64,000 bases of DNA from the NCBI GenBank assembly GCA_023399095.1, contig JAEWQS010000077.1:1-64000 (forward strand). Direction: 5' to 3'. The translations under genes were made by a program, and so were the position numbers. Positions 32,483-42,120 of this stretch are shown one piece after another; the stretch's first letter is position 1, and each line of letters opens with the position of its first letter. This DNA comes from Bacillota bacterium (GTDB lineage Bacteria > Bacillota > Clostridia > Christensenellales > SZUA-584). The notes under the pieces were generated by a model. It was not told the DNA's origin. It ran no database searches and saw only the letters and a program-made list of their open reading frames with translations.

Positions 32483-34006
32483 ATGTTGAAAAAAACATAC
32501 AAACGACGCAGGACAATATGGCTGGCAGGCGTTTTGGTGGTGTTGGTGGCTTTGGCTGCTGTCAGTGCGGTCATGTTTTCTCGCACAACGCTGACAGCAC
32601 AGCAATGGGAAGAGATATATGAAGAAGGGACATACCATGCCGGAATCCGAATAGATGGCATCGACGTGGGCGGCATGACAATGGCGCAGGCCGAACAAGC
32701 TGTGAGGCAGAATATGCAGCAACGATTGGACGACGTGTACGTGACGATCGATAATGACGGACAGCAGTATGTGCTGACTAAAGAAGACTTTGAAACGGCA
32801 GACAACGTTGACGATGTGCTCAAAGAAGCGCTTCAGGTCGCGCGGGAGGGCAGCCGTGCGGAAATAAACCATAAGCTTGGCGAGATTCAGAAGAACGGCC
32901 TCGATTTTACGACTGATTATACGGTGAACACGCAGCCTGCCAAACAGCGGATATCTCAAATAGCAGCTCAGATCGACGTGCCCGCACTGGACGCGATGGT
33001 GCAGATAAACAAGGAAGACCGCGACAATCGTTTCAACTATACAGACGAAAAGAGCGGCTATATGGTGGATCAGGTTGCGCTGTACAAAACGGTTGAAGAA
33101 CAGGTGAGAACCCGAGAATACGGTACGGTTGAGGTGCCTATTGTCGAGGTTCCTGCGGCGGTGACCAAAACTGAATTGGAGCAGAACACCGTTAAGCGTG
33201 CAACTGCAAGTACGTCGTTCGGACACAGCCCATATAACAGAGATTCACGCGTGAACAATATCAAAAAGGCCGTGGGCTTGATAAACGGCTATACACTCGC
33301 GCCCGGTGAGGGCTTTTCCACGAATACTGTGCTTGGCCCGCGTACCTACGAGCTGGGCTGGGAGCCCGCTCCTGCGGTGGTGCGCGGCGGAAGCGAGGAT
33401 CAGGCCGGGGGCGGCGTGTGCCAGGTATCCACAACGATGTATAACGCGGTGCTTAAGGCAGATCTGGAAATCGTGCATCGACAGGGGCATTCCATCAAGC
33501 TCGGTTACGTGGATGGCGGCCTCGATGCCACGATCAATACCGGCTCGATCGATTTTATATATAAGAACAACACAGATCATGACATCTATATCTTCTGTTG
33601 GGTCAGCAGCGGGAAGCAGACGGTCAACTTTGAAATCTACGGTGCGCCGTTTCCCGAAGAGTATGATGAAATTCGCTTAGGCTCGGAACACTTGGAAACC
33701 TTGCAGCCGGACGGTGAGATGCTGGTCACATTGGACAATTCCAAAGCGCCAGGCTATGAGGAGGAAGTGATCAAGCGCCGCGAGGGCTATATTTTCGCGT
33801 CTTATAAGCTCTACTATAAGAATGGAGAAGAAGTCAAAGAACGGGAGCTGATCGATAAAACCAAGTATAAGGCATACGCAGGTGAAAAGATCGTCGGACC
33901 GCCTGTGCCAGAGGTGCCTGCCGAGATGCAGCCTCTGCCTGAGACGTTGCCCGGTGATGCGGAGGCTCAAAACACGCAGCCTCTGTCTGAAGTGCTTCCG
34001 GGGTAA
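32483..34006 (+). CDS. VanW-family membrane-anchored wall protein
   Basis: 507 residues. One N-terminal membrane helix (about 12-33) anchors the protein outside the cell. A putative peptidoglycan-binding-4-type domain (about 50-200, GIRIDGIDVGGMTMAQAEQ) precedes the VanW domain (about 242-395, STSFGHSPYNRDSRVNNI and GGGVCQVSTTMYNAVL), and a G5-like domain follows (about 410-475). The Pro/Glu-rich end has two near-repeats of QPLPETLPG. Despite the name, VanW proteins of clostridia are mostly not in vancomycin clusters and are thought to act on the cell wall. ATG follows GGAGG at good spacing. It is adjacent to the orphan BlaI regulator. Confidence 0.88.
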   Translation: MLKKTYKRRRTIWLAGVLVVLVALAAVSAVMFSRTTLTAQQWEEIYEEGTYHAGIRIDGIDVGGMTMAQAEQAVRQNMQQRLDDVYVTIDNDGQQYVLTKEDFETADNVDDVLKEALQVAREGSRAEINHKLGEIQKNGLDFTTDYTVNTQPAKQRISQIAAQIDVPALDAMVQINKEDRDNRFNYTDEKSGYMVDQVALYKTVEEQVRTREYGTVEVPIVEVPAAVTKTELEQNTVKRATASTSFGHSPYNRDSRVNNIKKAVGLINGYTLAPGEGFSTNTVLGPRTYELGWEPAPAVVRGGSEDQAGGGVCQVSTTMYNAVLKADLEIVHRQGHSIKLGYVDGGLDATINTGSIDFIYKNNTDHDIYIFCWVSSGKQTVNFEIYGAPFPEEYDEIRLGSEHLETLQPDGEMLVTLDNSKAPGYEEEVIKRREGYIFASYKLYYKNGEEVKERELIDKTKYKAYAGEKIVGPPVPEVPAEMQPLPETLPGDAEAQNTQPLSEVLPG

Positions 34007-34072
34007 TGCAGCACGAAACTCTCAGCAGCTCGGATAAATTGTAAGTTATGTGCTTAATTTGGTTAAAATGCA

Positions 34073-34101
34073 TTGAAAATGCCCGTCCTTTGGGATATAA
34101 T
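34073..34101 (+). promoter_or_regulatory. Promoter of the phosphofructokinase gene
   Basis: TTGAAA (34073-34078), a 17-base spacer and perfect TATAAT (34096-34101), with AGAGGAG close to the start codon. Confidence 0.8.
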
Positions 34102-34145
34102 TTTTGCTAAAGTTCTTATTTTAACGAAGAGGAGACGTAATTAGA

Positions 34146-35387
34146 ATGGGAGTATTAAAAGGGGCATGTATCTTTGGACAATCCGGCGGGCCCACGTCGG
34201 TAATCAACGCAAGCGCGGCAGGCGTATTTCTTCAGGCACTTGAGGAAGACTGCATCACAAAGGTTTATGGTGCGGCTCACGGTATCAAAGGCGTTCTGGA
34301 TGAAAAGCTGATCGATATGGGGCAGGAAGATAAAAAAGAGCTTGAGCTCATGAAGACCACGCCGTCGTCGGCGCTGGGGTCAGTACGCTATAAGCTCGCT
34401 GATGCTGATGTGGACGACACCGATTATAAAAGAATGCTGGAAGTTTTCAAGAAATATGACGTTCGGTATTTCTTCTATAACGGCGGCAACGACTCGATGG
34501 ACACATGCAACAAGATCAGCAAATACATGCAAAAGTCCGGCTATGAAATGCGCGTGATGGGCGTGCCCAAGACGATCGATAACGACCTGTGGGCTACTGA
34601 CCATTGCCCGGGCTATGGCAGCGCCGCTAAATATATCGCGACCTCCACGATGGAAGTCTACCTCGATGCGCGCGTTTACGACACGGGCATGATCACGATT
34701 CTTGAGGTGATGGGAAGAAACGCGGGCTGGCTCACAGCCGCAACCGCGCTTGCGTCCTATAAGGGACTTGGCCCCGACCTTATTTATCTGCCGGAAAAGG
34801 ATTTCGACATGGATCAGTTCATTGCGAGCGTCAAGGACATCTATGCGAAGAACAAAAAGGTCATCGTCGCGGTATCCGAAGGCATCAAGGACAAAGACGG
34901 CCGTTACATCAGCGAATACGGCAGCGATCTTACAAAGACCAAGGATTCGTTCGGTCATGCGCAGCTTGGTGGCCTTGCGAATACGCTAGCCAATTACTGC
35001 AAGGAGGCCACTGGTGCGAAGGTGCGCGGCATCGAATTCAGCCTGTTGCAGCGCTGCGCGGCTCACTCGGGTTCGCTTACAGATATCAACGAATCGTTCG
35101 CGGCTGGTCAGGCGGCTGTGAAAGCCGCTGCCGAAGGCATGACGGATCACATGGTGGCGTTCGAGCGTGAGCCGGGCAAGGAATACAAATGCAACATGAA
35201 GCTTATCAATCTCACAGAAGTGGCCAACAAGGAAAAGAAAATTCCCGATGAATGGATTCTGCCGGACGGCAAGGGCCTCACGCAGGACTTCGTCGACTAT
35301 GCGCTGCCGCTGATTCAGGGCGAGACAACGCTGCCCAAGGAAGACAGCCTGCCGCGTTTTGCGAAGCTTAAGAAGGTTTTTGTATAA
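34146..35387 (+). CDS. pfp: 6-phosphofructokinase, PPi-dependent type
   Basis: 413 residues, longer than the 320-residue ATP enzyme and typical of PPi-dependent phosphofructokinases. They phosphorylate fructose 6-phosphate reversibly with pyrophosphate, saving ATP in anaerobic glycolysis. The phosphoryl-donor loop reads GGNDS (113-117) where ATP enzymes have GGDGS; the Asp at 116 is the PPi determinant, but the preceding residue is Asn rather than the usual Asp. The catalytic loop PKTIDND (141-147) has the Lys typical of PPi enzymes instead of the Gly of PGTIDND. Donor specificity is inferred from these residues. It is a single gene with its own promoter and terminator. Confidence 0.9.
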   Translation: MGVLKGACIFGQSGGPTSVINASAAGVFLQALEEDCITKVYGAAHGIKGVLDEKLIDMGQEDKKELELMKTTPSSALGSVRYKLADADVDDTDYKRMLEVFKKYDVRYFFYNGGNDSMDTCNKISKYMQKSGYEMRVMGVPKTIDNDLWATDHCPGYGSAAKYIATSTMEVYLDARVYDTGMITILEVMGRNAGWLTAATALASYKGLGPDLIYLPEKDFDMDQFIASVKDIYAKNKKVIVAVSEGIKDKDGRYISEYGSDLTKTKDSFGHAQLGGLANTLANYCKEATGAKVRGIEFSLLQRCAAHSGSLTDINESFAAGQAAVKAAAEGMTDHMVAFEREPGKEYKCNMKLINLTEVANKEKKIPDEWILPDGKGLTQDFVDYALPLIQGETTLPKEDSLPRFAKLKKVFV

Positions 35388-35409
35388 CAATACATTTGCG
35401 CAACGTATC

Positions 35410-35434
35410 AAAAGGAGCCCATGGGGCTCCTTTT
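35410..35434. terminator. Bidirectional terminator between pfp and the DtxR-family gene
   Basis: AAAAGGAGCCC (35410-35420) and GGGCTCCTTTT (35424-35434) form a perfect 11-pair stem with a three-base loop. A and T flanks allow it to serve both convergent genes. Confidence 0.92.
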
Positions 35435-35444
35435 AGCATTGCTT

Positions 35445-35921
35445 TTATTTGTCGAGGTTGGCACTGACAAAAGCGCTGAGACGCCTTGCGAATTCGGGAT
35501 AGGACTCAAAGAATCGATTGAATATATCCATATGCTTTTGCGTATTGGCACTGATATTATGCTCGATCAGTTCGGTTTCTTTAAGCAAGTTCTCTTCAAT
35601 GCCGAGCGTTCTTAAGAATTTCTCAATTAAGTTGTGACGTTTCAATAAAAAAGCCCCCAGATCTTTTCCGGTCTCCGTCAATTCAATGATGCCGTATTTT
35701 TTGTATTTAATAAGGCCATATTCGCCCAGCTTTTGCACCATTTTGGTGGCAGAAGATGCCCTGACGTTGAGGTTTTCCGCAAGTTCGTTAATACGAAGGT
35801 AACCCTGTTCTTCGCAGCTTCGAAAAACCATCTCAAGATAATCCTCCATAGCCGGTGTCAGCGTCATGTTATTTTGGCGAAGAAGCTGATACCCCCTCAC
35901 AGTGTGAAACTCGTTATCCAT
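35445..35921 (-). CDS. DtxR/MntR-family metal-dependent regulator
   Basis: 158 residues with an N-terminal winged helix (about 20-75, TLTPAMEDYLEMVFRSCEE and INELAENLNVRASSATKMV) and a metal-binding dimerisation domain with the expected His/Glu positions (LLKRHNLIEKFL, TELIEHNIS). It is a short DtxR form without the SH3-like C-terminal domain, as in MntR. It is divergent from feoAB, so it probably controls ferrous-iron (or manganese) uptake in response to intracellular metal. The 145-base shared gap is AT-rich and contains ATATTC with a distant GAATAT, but I cannot name an operator with confidence. Confidence 0.9.
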   Translation of the reverse strand: MDNEFHTVRGYQLLRQNNMTLTPAMEDYLEMVFRSCEEQGYLRINELAENLNVRASSATKMVQKLGEYGLIKYKKYGIIELTETGKDLGAFLLKRHNLIEKFLRTLGIEENLLKETELIEHNISANTQKHMDIFNRFFESYPEFARRLSAFVSANLDK

Positions 35922-36066
35922 GTTTTCTTATCCCATCATATTCATTCAATGATACTTCTTCATCGTTTCATTATATTCGTCACACTCCAAAAATATCTGA
36001 ATATAGTGTAGAGAAAAAAACTTTCTCGCGGCTAAAACGAGAAAACATTGAAAACAGGAGGACATT

Positions 36067-36306
36067 ATGTCTCAGGAATATATACCGCTCAATGAGCTGC
36101 CAATTGGACATAAGGCAAAGGTGAAAATGCTCACTTCGGATGGCACGTCACGCAGGCGCATGCTTGATCTTGGCCTTATCATTGATACCGTGGTGGAGGC
36201 GTTGCTCAAAAGCCCCGCGGGAGACCCTGTGGCGTATCACATTCGCGGCGCGGTGATTGCGCTACGCAGTGAAGAAGCAGGCAAAATTCTGGTTCAGGCC
36301 AATTAA
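36067..36306 (+). CDS. feoA: Ferrous iron transport protein A
   Basis: 79-residue SH3-like protein, the cytoplasmic partner of the FeoB iron transporter. The start LNELPIGHKAKVKML and the internal RRRMLDLGLI pattern are characteristic. AGGAGG stands directly before the ATG at normal spacing. It is followed 23 bases later by feoB and lies divergent to a DtxR-family regulator, giving a complete iron-uptake locus. Confidence 0.95.
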   Translation: MSQEYIPLNELPIGHKAKVKMLTSDGTSRRRMLDLGLIIDTVVEALLKSPAGDPVAYHIRGAVIALRSEEAGKILVQAN

Positions 36307-36329
36307 ACGATAGATTGGAGGTTCTGAAT

Positions 36330-38480
36330 ATGGGTTTAACCAATCAATCGACTGGCCGCGGCGCACTGGAGAGTGAGCTGCGTATTGAGCGCAGCTCGAA
36401 GGACGATAAGGTTATTGCGTTGGCGGGCAACCCCAATGTGGGCAAGAGCACGGTGTTCAACAGCCTCACGGGTTTAAAACAGCACACGGGCAACTGGCCA
36501 GGTAAAACAGTGACAAACGCGCAGGGGAAATACAGACACAAGGACAGCAATTTCATCATGGTGGATCTCCCGGGTACATACTCGTTAATGGCCAACTCGG
36601 CAGAAGAGGAAGTCGCCAGAGATTTTATCTGCTTTGGCGATCCTGATGCCACGGTGGTGGTCACCGATGCGACGTGCCTTGAGCGCAACCTCAATCTTGT
36701 GCTGCAAACGCTGGAGATCACCGACAAGGTGGTGGTATGCGTGAATCTGCTGGATGAAGCGAAACGTAAGAAAATACGCATCGACTTAAAAGCGCTGTCA
36801 AAACAGCTGGGCGTTCCGGTTATCGGCACAAGCGCGCGCAGCGGCAAAGGTCTCAATGAACTGATGGATGCGGTGTATGAGATGGCGAAGTCGGGTGATA
36901 AGGTGCAGCCGCTACGAATTGCGTATGAAGAAACAATTGAACGTGCCATAAGCATGATAGAACCTGCGCTGCAAAAGCAGATGAATGGACGACTTAGCAG
37001 CCGCTGGGCAGCGCTTAAACTGCTAGATGCCGATCGCACGCTTCTCGAAGCCATCAAAAAATATATCGGATTTGACCTTATGGACGATGAAACGGTCGTG
37101 GATAAGCTGGCACAAGCACATGCAATGCTGGCTCAGCAGGGGATCAATGCGGACGCTTTGCGCGACCGCGTCGTGTCCAGCATCGTGCGCCGGGCCGAAT
37201 CGATATGCGCCAAGGCTGTTGAGTTCGAAAACGTGACGTATAACCGGATGGATCGCCGCATCGACAAGGTGCTCACATCCAAGGTGTTCGGATTGCCCAT
37301 CATGCTGGCGCTGCTCGGCGCCATCTTCTGGCTCACAATCATCGGCGCTAATTTCCCATCTGCATTGCTTGCGGACGGCTTGTTCTGGGTCGAAGACCAG
37401 CTGACCGCGTTCTTCACGTGGCTGGGTACGCCGTCATGGGTGCATGGCGTGCTGGTGCTGGGTATATACCGAACGCTTGCGTGGGTGGTGTCTGTGATGC
37501 TGCCGCCAATGGCGATTTTCTTCCCGCTGTTCACGCTGCTAGAGGACTTGGGATACCTGCCGCGCGTGGCGTTTAACCTTGATAAATATTTCAAAAGGGC
37601 GTGTGCCTGCGGTAAACAGGCGCTCACGATGTGCATGGGGTTTGGGTGCAACGCGGCGGGCGTGGTGGGCTGCCGCATCATCGAATCCCCGCGCGAGAGG
37701 CTGATTGCTACCATCACCAACAACTTTGTGCCTTGCAACGGTCGATTCCCCACACTGATAGCGGTCATCACGATGTTTTTTGCCACCGTGGTGTCGGGGC
37801 CGTTTCAGTCAGTTGTTTCCGCGCTGGTGCTGGTCGCTGTGATACTGTTCGGCATCATCATGACGCTGTTTGTTTCAAGAATGCTGTCTAAAACGATGCT
37901 CAAAGGTGTGCCGTCGTCATTTACCTTAGAGCTGCCGCCGTACAGAAAGCCGCAAGTCGGCAAAATCATTGTGCGTTCGATAATCGACAGAACGCTGTTC
38001 GTGCTGGGGCGCGCGGTGGCGGTCGCGGCACCGGCGGGGCTCATCATATGGGGGCTTGCGAACATCTATGTGGCCGACGTGAGTTTGCTGGCGCATTGCG
38101 CCAATTTCTTTGATCCGTTTGCACACCTGATCGGTCTCGACGGGTTTATTCTCATGGCGTTTATACTCGGATTTCCGGCCAACGAAATTGTGGTGCCGAT
38201 TATAATCATGAGTTATATGGCGACAGGCAGCATGATCGAGCTGGATTCGTTGGAACAACTGCGCGAGCTGCTCGTCTCACACGGCTGGACGTGGCTCACA
38301 GCCATTTGCGTGATGCTGTTCTCGTTGATGCACTGGCCATGTGGTACCACCTGTTGGACGATCAAAAAGGAAACACAGAGCTGGAAATGGACGGCGGTGT
38401 CGTTCCTTGTGCCCACTGTTTGCGGCATCGTGGTCTGCTTTGTGGTGGCAAACGCGGTACGACTGCTGGGGCTGGTATAA
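36330..38480 (+). CDS. feoB: Ferrous iron transport protein B
   Basis: 716 residues. The N-terminal G domain has G1 GNPNVGKST (33-41), G3 DLPG (79-82) and NLLDEAK as the G4 region, then a helical GDI segment. The membrane part (about 325-716) has eight to eleven helices, including the conserved LGYLPRVAF and CGKQALTMCMGFGCNAAG core (Gate motifs). It imports Fe(II) across the cytoplasmic membrane. The start is ATG 36330: the in-frame TTG at 36315 is part of TTGGAGG, the ribosome binding site. A Cys-rich FeoC is not visible downstream. Confidence 0.97.
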   Translation: MGLTNQSTGRGALESELRIERSSKDDKVIALAGNPNVGKSTVFNSLTGLKQHTGNWPGKTVTNAQGKYRHKDSNFIMVDLPGTYSLMANSAEEEVARDFICFGDPDATVVVTDATCLERNLNLVLQTLEITDKVVVCVNLLDEAKRKKIRIDLKALSKQLGVPVIGTSARSGKGLNELMDAVYEMAKSGDKVQPLRIAYEETIERAISMIEPALQKQMNGRLSSRWAALKLLDADRTLLEAIKKYIGFDLMDDETVVDKLAQAHAMLAQQGINADALRDRVVSSIVRRAESICAKAVEFENVTYNRMDRRIDKVLTSKVFGLPIMLALLGAIFWLTIIGANFPSALLADGLFWVEDQLTAFFTWLGTPSWVHGVLVLGIYRTLAWVVSVMLPPMAIFFPLFTLLEDLGYLPRVAFNLDKYFKRACACGKQALTMCMGFGCNAAGVVGCRIIESPRERLIATITNNFVPCNGRFPTLIAVITMFFATVVSGPFQSVVSALVLVAVILFGIIMTLFVSRMLSKTMLKGVPSSFTLELPPYRKPQVGKIIVRSIIDRTLFVLGRAVAVAAPAGLIIWGLANIYVADVSLLAHCANFFDPFAHLIGLDGFILMAFILGFPANEIVVPIIIMSYMATGSMIELDSLEQLRELLVSHGWTWLTAICVMLFSLMHWPCGTTCWTIKKETQSWKWTAVSFLVPTVCGIVVCFVVANAVRLLGLV

Positions 38481-38524
38481 GGGCTTGTTTGCTACATGTT
38501 AATTTGCACAGTGGAAAAATGAAA

Positions 38525-38558
38525 AGCAGCAGGTAATGAGCTTGCTGCTGAAAATTTC
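38525..38558 (+). terminator. Probable terminator after feoB
   Basis: AGCAGCAGG (38525-38533) pairs with CTTGCTGCT (38541-38549, one G-T pair) and is followed by a T-rich stretch. It lies between convergent genes and may serve both. Confidence 0.7.
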
Positions 38559-38579
38559 TTTTACTTGTCATTAAAAACG

Positions 38580-39098
38580 CTAGCTACCGTAATAAAGGTT
38601 CTTTGTCTTGTTGAACGAAACCAGAAACACGATGCCAGCGACGAGTCCGGCAATAATGCAAAGAACATTCAGAATGGGAATGAAGAGTAACAAATAGACG
38701 ATGAGCGACAGGATGGCAAGCAGCGTCCAGTTTGAATACAGTCCTTGAGCATTCAGAAAGCGGCCGCTCGAAGCCTCGATTTCCTTGACACCCATGACGA
38801 TGTTATACGATATGTACAATGAGATGAGGGTGGACACAAGCCCCAGAACAAACGAAACAATATCATTTGTGCCTATGCCGAACAGCGCAAGCGCGTATAG
38901 CAAGCCGGTATAAACCGCCATGCCCAAGGCAAAAGGCCGCGCTTTTATGAATCGCGCACTCATTTTTTCGAGTTCGGTGAGACCTTGAAAAACCAAAATA
39001 TAACCGACAAAATCGGGGATAAGCCCAATCTGAGAGGCTCCAAGCGTGAGATTGAAATCTAGAAAAACAAACAGGAACCCGATGAAAATATTTCGCAT
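38580..39098 (-). CDS. Hypothetical membrane protein, five helices
   Basis: 172 residues with about five membrane helices and no soluble domain. It opens IFIGFLFVFLDFNLTLG followed by IGLIPDFVGYILVFQGL, a pattern I have seen in unnamed Firmicute membrane proteins but cannot attach to a function. The start ATG at 39098 follows AGGGGT. It lies alone between feoB (convergent) and the pur operon (divergent). Confidence 0.75.
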   Translation of the reverse strand: MRNIFIGFLFVFLDFNLTLGASQIGLIPDFVGYILVFQGLTELEKMSARFIKARPFALGMAVYTGLLYALALFGIGTNDIVSFVLGLVSTLISLYISYNIVMGVKEIEASSGRFLNAQGLYSNWTLLAILSLIVYLLLFIPILNVLCIIAGLVAGIVFLVSFNKTKNLYYGS

Positions 39099-39319
39099 AA
39101 TACCCCTTTCTGCTGCTCTTATTAATATAGCATAATTTATTCATTGTCGTCATCAGAAAACAGATATCGCCTATAGAATGCATTCTTAAAATAATATACA
39201 CAATAATGGTGCATTTCTTCTATTATTCGTATTTATGAATTCTATGAAGTTCATATGCTCAAATATGACAAATGTGGAGGCCGGAAATGGCTCTTGGTTG
39301 ACATGTTTGGGAAAAAACA

Positions 39320-39391
39320 CGAACATTATTTAATATGTACGGTAGAAAAGTATGCGATTCAATTGACATGGCGAGTCTGCCCATGTAGACT
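39320..39391 (+). promoter_or_regulatory. Promoter of the pur operon with a possible PurR box
   Basis: TTGACA (39363-39368), 17 bases and TAGACT (39386-39391) give a promoter 50 bases before purE. Upstream lies an inverted repeat, CGAACAT (39320-39326) and ATGTACG (39335-39341), which resembles the PurR box CCGAACATT of Bacillus with one mismatch in the second half. The spacing differs from what I recall for classical PurBox pairs, so the regulator is tentative. I see no purine riboswitch. Confidence 0.5.
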
Positions 39392-39442
39392 GAATTTATT
39401 GCTGAAAGTTGTCACATTATTATATCAACGAAGGAGTCCGCT

Positions 39443-39937
39443 ATGAAAGTCGCTGTGATCATGGGGTCCATATCCGACCTTCCGGTGCTCGAAAAGACAA
39501 TAAAGACATTAAAAAGCTTCGGAGTGGATGTACAGGCGCGGGTCTTAAGTGCACACAGGACACCGGATGAAGCGCACGCTTTTGCCGCCGGGGCGCAAAG
39601 CGAAGGTGTAGAGGTGATCATCGCGGCGGCAGGCAAAGCCGCGCATCTCGCTGGCGTACTCGCTGCATATACCACAATGCCTGTGATCGGGCTGCCCGTG
39701 AAATCATCCACCATGGACGGGCTGGATTCGCTGCTCTCCACGGTGCAGATGCCGCCAGGCATCCCTGTGGCGACAGTGGCGATCAACGGCGCGGAGAACG
39801 CTGCGCTGCTTGCGGTGCAAATACTGTCTTTAAAATATACAGAGCTGAAACAAAAGCTTGCAGAGCATAAAAAGGATATGGCCGAAAAGGTCATGGAATC
39901 GAATAAAAATCTTCAGAAGGAGATCGAAATATTATGA
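39443..39937 (+). CDS. purE: 5-(carboxyamino)imidazole ribonucleotide mutase
   Basis: 164 residues, the normal PurE length; it makes CAIR in purine synthesis. [13 protein letters not shown] (8-20) forms the phosphate-binding start, SAHRTPDEA the substrate loop, and [13 protein letters not shown] the conserved glycine-rich helix. SAHRT is the class I (N5-CAIR mutase) form, which needs PurK, but no purK lies in the cluster. It begins the pur operon behind AAGGAG and overlaps purC by four bases. Confidence 0.95.
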   Translation: MKVAVIMGSISDLPVLEKTIKTLKSFGVDVQARVLSAHRTPDEAHAFAAGAQSEGVEVIIAAAGKAAHLAGVLAAYTTMPVIGLPVKSSTMDGLDSLLSTVQMPPGIPVATVAINGAENAALLAVQILSLKYTELKQKLAEHKKDMAEKVMESNKNLQKEIEIL

Positions 39938-40641
39938 AGCAAATGGATCAGATTTATGAAGGCAAAGCCAAAAAGGTTTTCACCACGGACGATCCTGACT
40001 GCGTGATCGTATCTTACAAGGACGACGCGACGGCATTCAACGGCCAAAAACGCGGCACCATCGTCGGCAAAGGCGTGGTTAACAACAAGGTATCCAACCA
40101 CTTCTTCAAACTGCTTGAAAGCAAGGGCATACCGACGCACTTTGTGGAGCAGCTTTCCGACCGCGAAACGGTGGTCAAGAAGGTGGAGATCGTGCCGGTT
40201 GAGGTGATTGTCAGAAACAAAGCAGCAGGAAGCTTTTCCAAGCGCATGGGCATCGAGGAAGGCACGGAGCTCAAGTGCGCGATACTCGAATACAGCTACA
40301 AAAACGATGATCTGGGCGATCCGTTCATCAACTCATATTACGTGCGGGCGCTGGGCCTTGCGACCGACGAGGAAATGGACAAGATCAAGGATATTTCCTT
40401 CAAGGTTAACGATATTTTGATCGAATACTTAAAGGGCTTTGGCGTGGAACTGATCGACTTCAAGCTGGAGTTCGGGCGCTTCCACGGCGATATCATTCTC
40501 GCGGACGAGATTTCGCCAGACACCTGCCGTTTCTGGGATATCGAGACGGGCAGGAAGCTAGACAAAGACCGCTTCCGCAGGGACTTAGGTGACGTCGAGG
40601 AAGCATATAAAGAGATTATCAGCAGATTGATGGGAGAATAA
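39934..40641 (+). CDS. purC: SAICAR synthase
   Basis: 235 residues, normal for monofunctional PurC, which joins CAIR and aspartate with ATP. Recognisable stretches include YEGKAKKVF at the start, [15 protein letters not shown], and [20 protein letters not shown] near the end, which holds the catalytic and metal-binding acids. It overlaps purE (ATGA) and is one base from purF. Confidence 0.96.
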   Translation: MKQMDQIYEGKAKKVFTTDDPDCVIVSYKDDATAFNGQKRGTIVGKGVVNNKVSNHFFKLLESKGIPTHFVEQLSDRETVVKKVEIVPVEVIVRNKAAGSFSKRMGIEEGTELKCAILEYSYKNDDLGDPFINSYYVRALGLATDEEMDKIKDISFKVNDILIEYLKGFGVELIDFKLEFGRFHGDIILADEISPDTCRFWDIETGRKLDKDRFRRDLGDVEEAYKEIISRLMGE

Positions 40642-40642
40642 A

Positions 40643-42097
40643 ATGCCCCTTCGCATAAAACAACTTGCGCCGTATGAACGGCTTAAACCCGGTGACGACA
40701 CAATGATCGAGGAGTGCGGCGTGTTCGGCGTATACTGCCCGGATGGCAGCGTAGAGCCGACCGAGGCGTCTTACTATGGTCTATTGGCGCTGCAGCACCG
40801 CGGTCAGGAGAGCGCAGGAATTGCAGTAGCTAAAAACAACCATATCGAATATCATAAGGACATGGGTCTTGTGACCGAGGCTTTTAAAACGGGTTTAGAG
40901 AAGCTCGTGGGCGGATTCGCCGCCATCGGGCATGTGCGTTATTCGACAATGGGCGACAGCTTGCTTGCCAACGCACAGCCGCTTGTTATCAGCTCCAAAA
41001 AAGGTCACATCGCGCTTGCGCATAACGGCAACCTCATCAACGCCAAAGAACTCAGAGATGAGATGGAAAACGCGGGCGCGATTTTTCAGACGTCTATCGA
41101 TTCTGAGGTGATCGCGAGCCTGATTGCCAAGCACAGCGGAGAAGGCATTATCGAAGCGGTGACCAAAACGATGGGCATGCTGAAAGGCAGCTATGCGCTT
41201 GTGATCATGACGCCGGATATGCTGATCGGCGTGCGCGATCCCAAGGGCATACGTCCTATATCGCTCGGGCGAATCGAGAATTCATATGTGTTCGCGTCCG
41301 AATCCAGCGCGTTCGATGCAATCGGCGCGGAGTTTATCAGGGATCTTCGACCCGGCGAGATCGTCGTGGCTGACAAGAGCGGTTTGAAATCGTATCAGGG
41401 CTCGCACGCGCCGGAAACCGCGCTTTGCATATTTGAATATGTGTATTTTGCGCGGCCTGATTCGGATATCGATGGCATACCCGTACACAGGGCGCGAGAA
41501 AAAGCGGGTGAAATGCTGGCACTGACATGCCCTGCGGAAGCAGACGTGGTCGCGGCTGTGCCGGACAGCGCCATGCCCGCGGCTATGGGATATGCGCAGC
41601 AGTCGGGACTGCCGTATACAATCGCGCTTTCAAAAAACCGTTATGTGGGGCGCACGTTTATACAGCCATCGCAGGGCAAGCGCGAGGTGAGCGTCAATAT
41701 CAAGCTCAACGCGATAAAACGCAATGTGCGCGGAAAACGCGTGGTTCTTGTGGATGATTCCATCGTGCGCGGCACCACATCAAAAAGAATCGTGGAAATG
41801 CTCAAGCTAGCGGGAGCCAAAGAGGTGCATATGCGTATCAGCTCGCCGCCTATCAAATACCCGTGTTTTTTCGGCATCGATACCTCTTCGCACGATCAAC
41901 TGATCGGCGCGAAGAATTCGGTAGAGGAAATCAGAAAGGTGATCGGCGCGGATTCACTGCACTATCTCGCGATCGAAGACCTATTAAGAACCGTGGAAGG
42001 CGCGGCATGCAACTTTTGCGTGGGCTGCTTTAACGGCAAATATCCGGATGATGTGAGCGGTCTGCTGAAATGCGGGAAAAAGAACGTACTCGATTAA
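40643..42097 (+). CDS. purF: Amidophosphoribosyltransferase
   Basis: 484 residues. PurF commits PRPP to purines by transferring glutamine amide nitrogen. The N-terminal nucleophile is the Cys of MIEECGVFG: Cys25 if translation starts at 40643, or Cys5 from the internal ATG at 40703; in either case a propeptide must be removed. The glutaminase half contains HRGQESAG, and the PRTase half contains VVLVDDSIVRGTTSKR. Cysteines in PPIKYPCFFG and CNFCVGCF are placed to bind the [4Fe-4S] cluster found in Bacillus-type PurF, which makes the enzyme oxygen sensitive. It is third in the pur operon. Confidence 0.96.
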   Translation: MPLRIKQLAPYERLKPGDDTMIEECGVFGVYCPDGSVEPTEASYYGLLALQHRGQESAGIAVAKNNHIEYHKDMGLVTEAFKTGLEKLVGGFAAIGHVRYSTMGDSLLANAQPLVISSKKGHIALAHNGNLINAKELRDEMENAGAIFQTSIDSEVIASLIAKHSGEGIIEAVTKTMGMLKGSYALVIMTPDMLIGVRDPKGIRPISLGRIENSYVFASESSAFDAIGAEFIRDLRPGEIVVADKSGLKSYQGSHAPETALCIFEYVYFARPDSDIDGIPVHRAREKAGEMLALTCPAEADVVAAVPDSAMPAAMGYAQQSGLPYTIALSKNRYVGRTFIQPSQGKREVSVNIKLNAIKRNVRGKRVVLVDDSIVRGTTSKRIVEMLKLAGAKEVHMRISSPPIKYPCFFGIDTSSHDQLIGAKNSVEEIRKVIGADSLHYLAIEDLLRTVEGAACNFCVGCFNGKYPDDVSGLLKCGKKNVLD

Positions 42098-42120
42098 CAC
42101 ACCTTAGATAAGGAGAGTTT

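Noticed and set aside
32483..34006. Vancomycin-resistance cluster
   Set aside because: VanW is alone without VanH/A/X, VanS or VanR; this family name is widespread outside resistance clusters.
39243..39442. Purine riboswitch ahead of purE
   Set aside because: I looked for the conserved purine aptamer core and found no match; a PurR-like box is a better reading.
39255..39446. 63-codon open frame just before purE
   Set aside because: It spans the pur promoter and overlaps the purE start; no ribosome binding site suits it. The codons are regulatory sequence.
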